Below are positions 48,785-57,838 of a DNA stretch of 64,000 nucleotides, one piece after another (position 1 is the stretch's first letter; the number at the start of each line of letters is the position of its first letter). This stretch comes from Rossellomorea aquimaris. Its GTDB lineage: Bacteria > Bacillota > Bacilli > Bacillales > Bacillaceae_B. Position numbers and translations under genes: made by a program. The stretch lies in NCBI RefSeq assembly GCF_020171925.1, contig NZ_JAIVAR010000001.1, positions 124,001 through 188,000 of the forward strand, given 5' to 3'. The notes below the pieces were generated by a model. The model saw nothing but the letters and a program-made list of their open reading frames with translations, had not been told where the DNA came from and did no database searches.

Positions 48785-49147
48785 ATGGCGAACAAAATTT
48801 TAATAGTGGATGATGCAGCATTTATGAGAATGATGATCAAGGACATTCTTACAAAGAATGGGTTTGAGGTAGTGGGTGAAGCAGCAGACGGAGCACAAGC
48901 AGTGGAGAAGTATAAAGAATTGCAGCCTGATTTGGTCACGATGGATATCACAATGCCTGAGAAAGACGGTATTGCAGCACTTAAGGATATAAAATCCATC
49001 GACCCCGGTGCCAAAATCATCATGTGTTCCGCCATGGGGCAACAAGCGATGGTCATTGATGCCATCCAGGCAGGCGCAAAAGATTTCATCGTGAAGCCGT
49101 TCCAGGCAGACCGTGTGATCGAAGCGATCCAAAAAGCATTAAGTTAA
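48785..49147 (+). CDS. cheY: Chemotaxis response regulator CheY
   Basis: A single receiver domain that, when phosphorylated by CheA, binds FliM/FliY. The acid pocket Asp9-Asp10, phosphoacceptor Asp54 (TMDITMP), and the conserved Lys in FIVKPF near 104 are in place. The ATG at 48785 is 9 bp from GGAGG. The length is 120 aa. It lies between fliY and fliZ, as in Bacillus. Confidence 0.97.
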   Translation: MANKILIVDDAAFMRMMIKDILTKNGFEVVGEAADGAQAVEKYKELQPDLVTMDITMPEKDGIAALKDIKSIDPGAKIIMCSAMGQQAMVIDAIQAGAKDFIVKPFQADRVIEAIQKALS

Positions 49148-49171
49148 CAGATTTCTAAGAAGGTGTATGGA

Positions 49172-49831
49172 TTGAATAAAAAGCTTCAACTATTCGTTAG
49201 TGTATTCATGATTTTAATGCTTGTAGGCGCTGGACATGCGCCAGTGCTTGCGAGCATGAAATCCGTGAATGATTGGTATGAACAACCTCAAACAAATGAT
49301 GAAAGTAAAGGACAAGCGGATCAATCGAAAGATGATACCGTAACAGCGGGCACACCCGAAGTGACGTTCTTTGACTATGTGAAGATGATTTTCGCCTTGA
49401 TTTTCGTGGTGGCACTTATTTATTTCCTATTAAAATTCATCAATCAAAAAGGAAGATCTTTTCAGCAGACGAAAATGATCAATCATTTAGGCGGGGCGCC
49501 ACTTGGAGGGAACCGATCCGTTCAGGTAGTAAAGGTAGGTAACCAGGTACTTGTATTGGGTGTCGGTGAAGATATACAGCTTTTAAAGGAGATTGCGGAC
49601 GAACAAGAAAAGCAAGAGATTCTATCTCATTATGGGGATGGGAACAATGGGGTTCAGGTTGCAGCGAAAGAACGGATCTCGACTTTGATGACAAAAATTA
49701 AAGGTTCACAATCAGTTTCATCTTCCGGTTCATTTCAATCACACCTTAAAAATCAACTAGAGGAGATGAGCAAGGGAAGAAAAAGGCTTCTCGAAGATTT
49801 AAAGAATAAGGAGAAGAAGTCAGATGAATGA
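49172..49831 (+). CDS. fliZ: Flagellar biosynthesis protein FliZ/FliO
   Basis: FliO-type assembly factor of the FliPQR export gate. A signal peptide (about residues 1-27, ending PVLA) is followed by an extracytoplasmic linker, a membrane segment around 68-88 and a cytoplasmic FliO-like part (VVKVGNQVLVLGVGEDIQLL). The TTG at 49172 fits AGAAGGTG and gives 219 aa, the length I recall for B. subtilis FliZ. The GTG at 49163 overlaps that site. It overlaps fliP by 8 bp. Confidence 0.9.
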   Translation: MNKKLQLFVSVFMILMLVGAGHAPVLASMKSVNDWYEQPQTNDESKGQADQSKDDTVTAGTPEVTFFDYVKMIFALIFVVALIYFLLKFINQKGRSFQQTKMINHLGGAPLGGNRSVQVVKVGNQVLVLGVGEDIQLLKEIADEQEKQEILSHYGDGNNGVQVAAKERISTLMTKIKGSQSVSSSGSFQSHLKNQLEEMSKGRKRLLEDLKNKEKKSDE

Positions 49832-50489
49832 ATTTATGGAGTTCTTTAATGGCAGTTCTGCGGATACCGTCTCCACAAGTGTAAAACTGCTATTATTATT
49901 TACGGTTCTTTCACTGGCACCTAGCATACTGATCCTGATGACATCTTTTACGCGGATCATGATCGTCCTTTCCTTTGTCAGGACATCACTGGCAACACAG
50001 CAAATGCCGCCTAACCAAGTGTTGATCGGTCTCTCTCTGTTCCTGACGTTCTTCATCATGGCCCCGACATTCCAAGAGGTTAATGACGAGGCATTGACGC
50101 CACTGTTCAATGAAGAAATCAATCTTGAAGAAGCTTATGATAAAGCGGCCATACCCTTTAAAGAGTTTATGAGTAAGCATACAAGACAGAAAGATTTAGA
50201 GCTTTTCTTAAATTACTCAGGTGCAAAGAGGCCGGAATCCATCTCTGATATCCCGATGACCTCGCTGGTTCCTGCATTTGCTTTAAGTGAAATCAAAACG
50301 GCATTTCAGATCGGGTTCATGATCTTCATCCCATTCCTCGTGATCGATATGGTGGTAGCGAGCGTATTAATGTCGATGGGGATGATGATGCTTCCTCCCG
50401 TCATGATTTCTTTGCCATTTAAAATATTGCTATTTGTATTGGTAGACGGCTGGTACTTAGTCATTAAATCTTTATTAGAAAGTTTTTAA
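49824..50489 (+). CDS. fliP: Flagellar export gate protein FliP
   Basis: A core subunit of the FliP5Q4R1 export channel. Hydrophobic segments are seen near 17-45, 60-75, 155-185 and 195-215, with the family motifs SFTRIMIVLSFVR, QMPPNQVLIGLSLFLTF and GMMMLPPVMISLPFK. At 221 aa it lacks the cleaved leader found in enterobacterial FliP, as usual in bacilli. Confidence 0.96.
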   Translation: MNEFMEFFNGSSADTVSTSVKLLLLFTVLSLAPSILILMTSFTRIMIVLSFVRTSLATQQMPPNQVLIGLSLFLTFFIMAPTFQEVNDEALTPLFNEEINLEEAYDKAAIPFKEFMSKHTRQKDLELFLNYSGAKRPESISDIPMTSLVPAFALSEIKTAFQIGFMIFIPFLVIDMVVASVLMSMGMMMLPPVMISLPFKILLFVLVDGWYLVIKSLLESF

Positions 50490-50502
50490 GTAGGTGAGTT
50501 TT

Positions 50503-50772
50503 ATGAATGCCGAATCTGTGATCGCTTTAGCTGAACGCGGAATATATGTGACCCTGGTCGTTTCTGGACCTCTTTTACTTCTTGCCCTTGTAGTGGGGCT
50601 GATTGTCAGTATCTTTCAGGCAACCACTCAGATTCAGGAACAAACACTGGCATTTATCCCGAAGATCGTTGCAGTTTTGATTGGGATCGTCTTTTTCGGT
50701 CCATGGATGCTGACCAAGATCGTCACGTATTCCTCACAAATCTTTTCTGACTTAACAAGGTTTGTAGGTTAA
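50503..50772 (+). CDS. fliQ: Flagellar export gate protein FliQ
   Basis: A small gate subunit with two membrane helices (about residues 15-38 and 50-72) and the FQATTQIQEQTLAFIPK motif. The ATG at 50503 follows TAGGTGAG at 50490; an in-frame GTG (50494) overlaps that site. The length is 89 aa. Confidence 0.95.
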   Translation: MNAESVIALAERGIYVTLVVSGPLLLLALVVGLIVSIFQATTQIQEQTLAFIPKIVAVLIGIVFFGPWMLTKIVTYSSQIFSDLTRFVG

Positions 50773-50776
50773 CGGA

Positions 50777-51553
50777 ATGGAAGACCTTGTACCGGTATTA
50801 TCGGTCTTTCTACTTGTATTTGTTAGGGTTTCAGCATTTTTTGTCACAATGCCATTATTTTCATATCGAAACATCCCTGCACAACATCGCCTTGCCTTTT
50901 CATTGGTTCTTTCCTGGGTGATGTATTATACGGTTGAATCGAAAGCGTTTGAGATAAATGGCCAATACTTTCTGCTTGTGATGAAAGAAGCGATGGTTGG
51001 CTTATTGATTGGATTTGTAGCATATATGATTGTTTCCGCCATCCAAATCGCAGGGGGATTCATCGATTTTCAGATGGGATTCGCCATTGCAAATGTCATC
51101 GATCCCCAGACAGGTGCTCAGAGCCCGTTGATGGGGCAGTATCTATATACATTCTCACTTTTATTGCTGCTTGCATTGAACGGTCATCATCTCATCATGG
51201 ATGGGATTTTTTACAGCTATCAACTGGTGCCGATCGACAGTGCTTGGATTCCTTTCGGTAATAGTACGCTCGTTGAATATGTTGTGAAGACATTTAATTC
51301 CATGTTTGTTATTGCCTTTCAAATGGCCATTCCTGTAGTAGCCACTCTGTTTCTGGTGGATGTGGCATTGGGAATTGTAGCAAGGACCGTTCCGCAACTG
51401 AATGTCTTTGTTGTTGGATTCCCGATAAAAATAGCCGTGTCATTCTTGGTTTTGTTCATCGTAATGGGCGTCATGTTCGAGGTGATGCAGCAGTTATTCG
51501 AAATGATGTTCCTGTCAATGAGAGATTTAATGAAGTTAATTGGAGGCTCGTAG
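50777..51553 (+). CDS. fliR: Flagellar export gate protein FliR
   Basis: A multi-span membrane subunit of the export gate. It begins MEDLVPVLSVFLLVFVRVSA and includes GGFIDFQMGFAIANVIDPQ, characteristic of FliR. The length is 258 aa. It starts 4 bp after fliQ with a weak ribosome binding site; flhB starts 1 bp after its stop. Confidence 0.95.
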   Translation: MEDLVPVLSVFLLVFVRVSAFFVTMPLFSYRNIPAQHRLAFSLVLSWVMYYTVESKAFEINGQYFLLVMKEAMVGLLIGFVAYMIVSAIQIAGGFIDFQMGFAIANVIDPQTGAQSPLMGQYLYTFSLLLLLALNGHHLIMDGIFYSYQLVPIDSAWIPFGNSTLVEYVVKTFNSMFVIAFQMAIPVVATLFLVDVALGIVARTVPQLNVFVVGFPIKIAVSFLVLFIVMGVMFEVMQQLFEMMFLSMRDLMKLIGGS

Positions 51554-51554
51554 C

Positions 51555-52637
51555 GTGCAATGGTTAGCATTAGATTTACAGTTCTTCAGTGGTGAAAAGA
51601 CTGAAAAAGCCACACCGAAAAAAAGGGAAGATGCCAAGAAGAAAGGGCAGACTGCCAAAAGTCAGGATGTTAATACCGCCATCATCCTGTTAGCCGTATT
51701 TTTATTTTTGACATTTGGTGCCTCTTATATCGGTACGATTGTATTTGATTTATTTCGTCACTCCTTTCAGGAATACATGCTGATGGAGCTAACGGAAAAC
51801 ACTGTACAGGTCATAACCATGGATCTTATGAAAGAACTTGCGCTGCTGCTTGGACCGATCATGCTTGTTGCTTTGGTGGCCGGTCTTGTGTCCAACTATA
51901 TTCAGGTAGGGGTTATGTTTACAACCGAACCTCTCCAGCCGAAACTTGAAAAAATCGATCCAATCAAAGGGTTTAAACGGATCTTTTCCCTCAGAGCCAT
52001 CGTGGAGTTGTTGAAATCAATATTGAAGATATCATTCATCGGTGCTGTCACGTTCGTCATTTTATGGACCAATATTGAGGAAGTTCTAAGTCTCTCATTT
52101 AAGTCGGTCGGAGATTCTCTGGTAACGATGTCCAAGCTGGCTGTTCAGATGGGCATTGTGGCATCTCTGGCTCTATTATTTCTTTCCGTTTTCGATTTTC
52201 TCTATCAGAAATACGATTTCGAAAAGAATATCAGGATGTCCAAACAGGATTTGAAAGATGAGCATAAAAACATTGAAGGTGACCCCTTGATCAAGTCCAA
52301 GATCAAACAGCGCCAACGGGAAATGGCCATGAGCAGGATGATGCAGGAGGTACCGCAGGCTGATGTGGTCATCACCAACCCCACTCACTTCGCCATCGCA
52401 TTGAAATATGATGAAAACAAGAGGGATGCCCCTTATGTTGTCGCGAAAGGAGTGGATTATCTGGCTCAGAAGATCAAATATATTGCAAAAGAAAATGAAG
52501 TAATCATGGTGGAAAATCGTCCACTTGCAAGATCCCTTTATGATGCTGCTGAAATCGGGGATACCGTTCCTGAGGAATTCTTCAAGGCGGTTGCCGAAAT
52601 ACTGGCATATGTCTACAGGATCAAAAACAAACTGTAA
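51555..52637 (+). CDS. flhB: Flagellar export switch protein FlhB
   Basis: FlhB controls substrate class through autocleavage at NPTH (275-278). Four membrane segments precede a cytoplasmic domain whose end VPEEFFKAVAEILAYVYRI resembles YlqH at 24466. The GTG at 51555 is 8 bp from GGAGG; the frame also opens at a TTG in that site (51540). The length of 360 aa equals B. subtilis. Confidence 0.96.
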   Translation: MQWLALDLQFFSGEKTEKATPKKREDAKKKGQTAKSQDVNTAIILLAVFLFLTFGASYIGTIVFDLFRHSFQEYMLMELTENTVQVITMDLMKELALLLGPIMLVALVAGLVSNYIQVGVMFTTEPLQPKLEKIDPIKGFKRIFSLRAIVELLKSILKISFIGAVTFVILWTNIEEVLSLSFKSVGDSLVTMSKLAVQMGIVASLALLFLSVFDFLYQKYDFEKNIRMSKQDLKDEHKNIEGDPLIKSKIKQRQREMAMSRMMQEVPQADVVITNPTHFAIALKYDENKRDAPYVVAKGVDYLAQKIKYIAKENEVIMVENRPLARSLYDAAEIGDTVPEEFFKAVAEILAYVYRIKNKL

Positions 52638-52658
52638 GAAAGTTAGGAGAGAAATAGA

Positions 52659-54695
52659 ATGTCAGCAAGAGATTTATCCGTTTTAGCCAGTGTCATATTA
52701 ATTGTTGCGATGCTTATCATCCCGTTTCCATCCTGGATGTTGAGTGTTTTGATCATCATTAATATTTCGCTTGCTCTTTTAGTACTCCTAACGTCGATGA
52801 ATATGAATGAACCTTTACAATTTTCAATATTTCCGTCTTTGTTATTATTGCTCACGCTCTTTCGACTCGGTCTAAATGTTTCCACAACGAGATCAATCCT
52901 TAGTAAAGGAGAAGCAGGGGGCGTTGTGGAAACGTTTGGAACATTTGTTGTCGGGGGGAATGTGTTAGTTGGGCTCGTTGTGTTCGTCATCCTGATTGTC
53001 ATTCAATTCATTGTCATCACAAAGGGATCCGAACGTGTATCCGAAGTTGCAGCCAGGTTCACGCTTGATGCTATGCCGGGAAAACAGATGAGTATAGACG
53101 CAGACTTGAATGCAGGTATGATCTCTGAACACGATGCCAGGCATCGAAGAGATAAAATAAGCAGGGAAGCGGACTTTTATGGAGCCATGGATGGTGCTTC
53201 TAAGTTTGTAAAAGGTGACGCCATTGCAGGGATTGTCATCGTGATGATCAATCTGATCTTTGGCATCATCATCGGGATGACCCAACAAGGGCTTCCGATA
53301 GCCGAAGCTGCCACGAAATACTCTTTGCTTACGGTCGGAGATGGAATCGTCAGCCAAATACCAGCATTACTGATTTCAACTGCCACAGGGATCGTTGTTA
53401 CACGGGCAGCTTCCGAAGGAAATCTTGGACAGGACATCATGAATCAGCTGTTAGCTTATCCTTTCATGCTTTATGTTGCAGCTTTCACGATTTTCATGCT
53501 AGGAGTGGCCACGCCCATCGAGGATATCCTGACGATCCCAATCGCTGCTGCACTCGGTTTCGGCGGGTATATGCTTTCCCGCACCCCTGGAGAAAGCGAA
53601 TCAGAAATTGCCGCAATGGAAGAAGAGGTTGAAACGGATGAAATGAAAAGTCCCGAAAGCGTGGTCAACCTTCTCAATGTCGATCCAATTGAGTTCGAGT
53701 TCGGGTATGGGTTGATCCCTCTTGCCGACACGAATCAGGGAGGGGATCTTCTTGATCGTATCGTGATGATAAGAAGGCAACTGGCAATCGAATTAGGGTT
53801 GGTCATCCCTGTCGTGAGAATCAGGGACAATATACAGCTCCAGCCCAACGAGTATCGGTTGAAGATAAAAGGGAATGAAATGGCCCGTGGTGAACTTTTG
53901 CTTGATCATTATCTAGCCATGAGCCCGGGGGTAGAGGATGAATCGATTGAAGGTATCGATACCATCGAGCCATCATTCGGGCTTCCTGCCAAGTGGATAT
54001 CCGAAGACATGAAGGAACAAGCCGAAATATTCGGCTACACGGTTGTGGATCCTCCTTCAGTCGTTTCCACCCATATTACGGAAGTCATCAAGACCAACGC
54101 ATATGAATTACTGGGGAGACAGGAAACAAAACAATTAATCGATCATCTACAAGAAACTTATCCAATCCTGGTGGAAGAGGTCACTCCAAACCCATTATCG
54201 GTCGGAGAAGTTCAGAAGGTGCTTGCCAAGCTGTTGAGGGAAAATGTATCGATTCGCAACCTTCCGATTATCTTTGAGACGCTGGCGGATTTCTCCAAGA
54301 TGAGTTCGGATACAGACTTGCTTGCAGAATACGTCAGGCAGGCACTTGCAAGGCAAATTACCAATCAATATGTGCAGGAAAATACCTCTTTGAAAGTGGT
54401 CACGGTTTCAGGGAAAGTTGAAAAGATGATCGCGGATTCCATTCAACAGACAGAACATGGCAACTATTTGTCCATGGATCCAAATGATTCCCAGCGCGTG
54501 CTGGAATCCACAGCCTCTCAAATTGAACAGTTATCATTAATGGAGGAATCACCGATCATCCTATGCTCTCCTGCTGTAAGAATGTATGTAAGGCAGTTGA
54601 CGGAAAGGTATTTTCCGCAAGTTCCCATACTGTCCTATAATGAATTAGAAGCAAACGTCGAAGTACAAAGTGTTGGGGTGGTGAATGTAGATTGA
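52659..54695 (+). CDS. flhA: Flagellar export protein FlhA
   Basis: FlhA forms the nonameric export ring that docks chaperone-substrate complexes and uses the proton motive force. About eight membrane helices lie in residues 1-320, with the FHIPEP-type segment RFTLDAMPGKQMSIDADLNAG (in two parts) near 130-150. A large cytoplasmic domain follows. The length is 678 aa. The stop overlaps the flhF TTG. Confidence 0.97.
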   Translation: MSARDLSVLASVILIVAMLIIPFPSWMLSVLIIINISLALLVLLTSMNMNEPLQFSIFPSLLLLLTLFRLGLNVSTTRSILSKGEAGGVVETFGTFVVGGNVLVGLVVFVILIVIQFIVITKGSERVSEVAARFTLDAMPGKQMSIDADLNAGMISEHDARHRRDKISREADFYGAMDGASKFVKGDAIAGIVIVMINLIFGIIIGMTQQGLPIAEAATKYSLLTVGDGIVSQIPALLISTATGIVVTRAASEGNLGQDIMNQLLAYPFMLYVAAFTIFMLGVATPIEDILTIPIAAALGFGGYMLSRTPGESESEIAAMEEEVETDEMKSPESVVNLLNVDPIEFEFGYGLIPLADTNQGGDLLDRIVMIRRQLAIELGLVIPVVRIRDNIQLQPNEYRLKIKGNEMARGELLLDHYLAMSPGVEDESIEGIDTIEPSFGLPAKWISEDMKEQAEIFGYTVVDPPSVVSTHITEVIKTNAYELLGRQETKQLIDHLQETYPILVEEVTPNPLSVGEVQKVLAKLLRENVSIRNLPIIFETLADFSKMSSDTDLLAEYVRQALARQITNQYVQENTSLKVVTVSGKVEKMIADSIQQTEHGNYLSMDPNDSQRVLESTASQIEQLSLMEESPIILCSPAVRMYVRQLTERYFPQVPILSYNELEANVEVQSVGVVNVD

Positions 54696-55861
54696 AGGTA
54701 TTAAAATATGTGGCGCCAACGATGAACGAGGCCATGAAAAAGGTTCGAAACGACCTTGGTGATGAGGCAGTGATCCTGAACTCTAAAGTGACTCATACAG
54801 GCGGGATATTCGGTTTGTTCAGGAAGAAAATGGTGGAAGTGATTGCTGCAGCCGATCCAGGGATTGAACGGGAGAAGGCTGAGCTGAAACGCTTGAAGGC
54901 ACAACCTCCCATCACAGAAGATACATCTTTTAAGAAAATGCAGCATCATGCAAAGAAAGATACTGACGGTGAAACCGTTCAAGAAGAGCTGAAACAGTTA
55001 AAAAGTATGATTGCATCCATTACAGCAAGTAATGAATTCATTCAATATCATCCAGTCGTTCGTGAACCGTTGCTTCATTTACAGGCACAGGGCCTTCATG
55101 AGTCGCTCCTTATGCAAGCAGGGGAATATCTTCAAGAACGTTTCGACTCGTTCGATGAAAGTGGACAGGCACTTGAAGATTCCGTCCTTGACGAACTGAA
55201 ACGCTTTCTTTCTGGATTCCTCGCTGATTTACCGATGGGCGGTGTCAGTTATAAGAATAAATACATCAATGTGCTTGGTCCTACGGGTGTAGGGAAAACA
55301 ACCACCCTTGCAAAAATGGCTGCCGAGGCCGTCATTGATAAACGGATGAAGGTCGGCTTCATCACAACGGATACTTACAGGATTGCAGCCATCGAGCAAT
55401 TAAAGACATATGCGGGGTTATTGAATGTCCCGGTGGAAGTAGTTTATAAGCTTGAAGATTTCAAAAAGGCAGTAGATAAATTCAAAGACTATGATCATGT
55501 GTTCATTGATACAGCCGGGAGGAATTTCAGGGATGAGAAATATGTGAAAGATCTCCACAGAATCATTGATTTCAAGCGTGATATGGAGACGTTCCTTGTA
55601 TTATCCCTAACGAGCAAAGAGGATGATATGAAAGAAATCATTGAGCAGTTTTCATCCATCAACATCAGTCGTTATATTTTCACAAAGCTCGATGAAACAT
55701 CGAGCTATGGATCGATGGTCAATATCATGGAACGTACCAGGACTGGTGCCGGCTATGTGACAACTGGCCAGAATGTCCCCGAGGATATAATAGAAGCAAA
55801 CGCTGCGAAAATTGGTGAATTACTCCTGAAAGGATTCAACTATGAAAGATCAAGCGTATAA
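54692..55861 (+). CDS. flhF: Flagellar placement SRP-type GTPase FlhF
   Basis: The third SRP-family GTPase in this window, after FtsY and Ffh; it influences where basal bodies form. A basic N-terminal B domain (about 1-110) precedes the NG domain with GPTGVGKTT (196-204), DTAGR and TKLDETSS. The TTG start shares TTGA with the flhA stop. At 389 aa it is slightly longer than B. subtilis FlhF (about 366). Its activator FlhG follows with a 20-bp overlap. Confidence 0.96.
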   Translation: MKVLKYVAPTMNEAMKKVRNDLGDEAVILNSKVTHTGGIFGLFRKKMVEVIAAADPGIEREKAELKRLKAQPPITEDTSFKKMQHHAKKDTDGETVQEELKQLKSMIASITASNEFIQYHPVVREPLLHLQAQGLHESLLMQAGEYLQERFDSFDESGQALEDSVLDELKRFLSGFLADLPMGGVSYKNKYINVLGPTGVGKTTTLAKMAAEAVIDKRMKVGFITTDTYRIAAIEQLKTYAGLLNVPVEVVYKLEDFKKAVDKFKDYDHVFIDTAGRNFRDEKYVKDLHRIIDFKRDMETFLVLSLTSKEDDMKEIIEQFSSINISRYIFTKLDETSSYGSMVNIMERTRTGAGYVTTGQNVPEDIIEANAAKIGELLLKGFNYERSSV

Positions 55862-56708
55862 ATTGAGACAAAAAATGCTTCTTGACTCAACTACCCCTGC
55901 GAAAACAATAGGGATCGTCAGTGGAAAAGGAGGGGTCGGGAAGTCGAATATATCTACCAACCTTTCCATCCTATTGGGAAAAGCCGATAAAAAAGTGATG
56001 CTATTTGATATGGATATAGGGATGGGTAACATCCATTTGCTGTTGGGGACCCATCATAAGTATTCGATAATGGATTATATCGAGAATGAAGAACTGGAAT
56101 TACAGGACGTCATTTGTAGCAATGTTCATGGTATCTCCTATATCGGTGGCGGCAATGGACTGAAAAGCATAGTCGAGTGGAAGGAAGATCAGCTCGAACG
56201 GTTCTATGAAGCTCTCGATTATTTAGTCTTGGAGTATGATTACATCATTTTTGATATGGGAGCAGGCGCAACCAGGGAGACATTGGACCTCCTATTGACG
56301 ATGGAGGACATTTTGGTGGTGACGACCCCTGAGCCGACCTCGATTACGGATGCCTATTCCATGATGAAATATATCCATTTAAGGGATGACGGAAAAGAAT
56401 TTTATCTTATTTGTAATCGGGCAATCAATAAACACGAAGGGATGGTCACGATCTCAAGGCTTCAGGAAACCGTAAGGAGATTCTTGAATAAAGAGATTGT
56501 CTCTTTAGGGGTCCTGCCGGAAGACCCGGTAGTCAGACGGGCTGTGAGCGAGCAGACCCCATTGATAAAGGCTTTCCCCCGGTCACCGATTTCACTTAGT
56601 TTGCAGGCTATTTCAAGCAGTTTTCTGCTACAATCTGAAAAACTCAAACATCAAGAAGAGAAGTCTTCGTTCTTGAAAAATATTAGAAATTTATTTTTCA
56701 GGAGGTAA
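55842..56708 (+). CDS. flhG: MinD-like ATPase FlhG (YlxH)
   Basis: A ParA/MinD-type ATPase that stimulates FlhF through its N-terminal activator helix (MKDQAYKLRQKM, residues 1-12) and shapes flagellar pattern. The deviant Walker A is SGKGGVGKS (27-35), and the switch region FDMDIGMGNIHLLLG is present. The C-terminal amphipathic helix is FLKNIRNLFFRR. The length is 288 aa. It overlaps flhF by 20 bp. Confidence 0.95.
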   Translation: MKDQAYKLRQKMLLDSTTPAKTIGIVSGKGGVGKSNISTNLSILLGKADKKVMLFDMDIGMGNIHLLLGTHHKYSIMDYIENEELELQDVICSNVHGISYIGGGNGLKSIVEWKEDQLERFYEALDYLVLEYDYIIFDMGAGATRETLDLLLTMEDILVVTTPEPTSITDAYSMMKYIHLRDDGKEFYLICNRAINKHEGMVTISRLQETVRRFLNKEIVSLGVLPEDPVVRRAVSEQTPLIKAFPRSPISLSLQAISSSFLLQSEKLKHQEEKSSFLKNIRNLFFRR

Positions 56709-56713
56709 GGTAA

Positions 56714-57823
56714 TTGAAGAAAAAAGTATTGGTAGTTGATGATTCAGCATTCATGAGAAAGCTGATTACTGAATTCCTTTCTTCCTCGGAAGAGCTTGAA
56801 GTCGTGGGGACGGCTAGGAATGGCGAAGATGCCCTCGTTAAAATAAAGAAACTACATCCTGATGTGGTCACGTTAGACGTTGAAATGCCGATCATGAATG
56901 GAATCGATGCGTTGAAGAAAATAATGATTGAATATCCTTTACCAGTCGTCATGCTCTCTTCTACAACAAAAGAGGGTACAGAGGAAACAGTGAAAGCCAT
57001 TCAGCTTGGTGCCGTGGATTTCGTCGCGAAGCCTTCGGGAACAATCTCACTCGATTTACATATCATCCAGGAAGAAATTGTCCGTAAGGTGCTCTCCGCC
57101 AGTGGAGTTTCTGTCGCTAAACTTGTGGACAGACAACATTCACTTGCTTCAGGGCCAAGTAGAAAGTTTATTGAGGTAGAGGCCACAACCAAGGGAGGTA
57201 ACTTTCAAGGTCAAGGAGATCGCGCATCCCGCTTCATCGACAACAAAAAGAAAAAAATCATTTTGATTGGAACATCAACCGGGGGACCGAGGGCATTACA
57301 GCACGTTTTAACCGAGTTGCCTTCGAACATCCAAGCGCCAGTGCTCATTGTCCAACATATGCCTGCCGGCTTCACGAAGTCCTTGGCCACACGTTTAAAC
57401 TCACTTTGCGACGTTACAGTGAAGGAAGCAGCACATGGGGAACAGCTTGAAAATGGCACGGCTTACATAGCGCCCGGAGGATTTCATATGAGAATTGCAG
57501 AAACGAAGGAGTCGGCCAGCGTCATTCTGTCGAAGGATGAAGATCCCAGAAATGGCCATAGGCCGTCAGTCGATGTGCTTTTTGAATCAGTCAGTACGAT
57601 CCGGGATTACAATATGATAGCAGTCATCATGACCGGGATGGGATCAGACGGTGCACGAGGCTTAGCAAAGCTGAAAGAATCCGGTCATGTAAAGGTGATT
57701 GCTGAATCGCAGGAAACATGCATCGTTTATGGTATGCCAAAAGCCGTCGTTAACGCGAATTTGGCGGATAAAGTGGTGAATGTCGAGGAAATTGCTCAAT
57801 CAATAATGAACTACATGGTGTAG
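56714..57823 (+). CDS. cheB: Chemotaxis methylesterase/deamidase CheB
   Basis: CheB demethylates and deamidates chemoreceptors. The receiver domain has phosphoacceptor Asp55 (TLDVEMP). The esterase domain has Ser188 (GTSTGG), His215 (VQHMPAGF) and Asp312 (MGSDGARG). The length is 369 aa. It has a TTG start after CAGGAGGTAAG. The partner methyltransferase CheR is not in this window. Confidence 0.96.
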   Translation: MKKKVLVVDDSAFMRKLITEFLSSSEELEVVGTARNGEDALVKIKKLHPDVVTLDVEMPIMNGIDALKKIMIEYPLPVVMLSSTTKEGTEETVKAIQLGAVDFVAKPSGTISLDLHIIQEEIVRKVLSASGVSVAKLVDRQHSLASGPSRKFIEVEATTKGGNFQGQGDRASRFIDNKKKKIILIGTSTGGPRALQHVLTELPSNIQAPVLIVQHMPAGFTKSLATRLNSLCDVTVKEAAHGEQLENGTAYIAPGGFHMRIAETKESASVILSKDEDPRNGHRPSVDVLFESVSTIRDYNMIAVIMTGMGSDGARGLAKLKESGHVKVIAESQETCIVYGMPKAVVNANLADKVVNVEEIAQSIMNYMV

Positions 57824-57838
57824 AGAGGTGTGGATCAC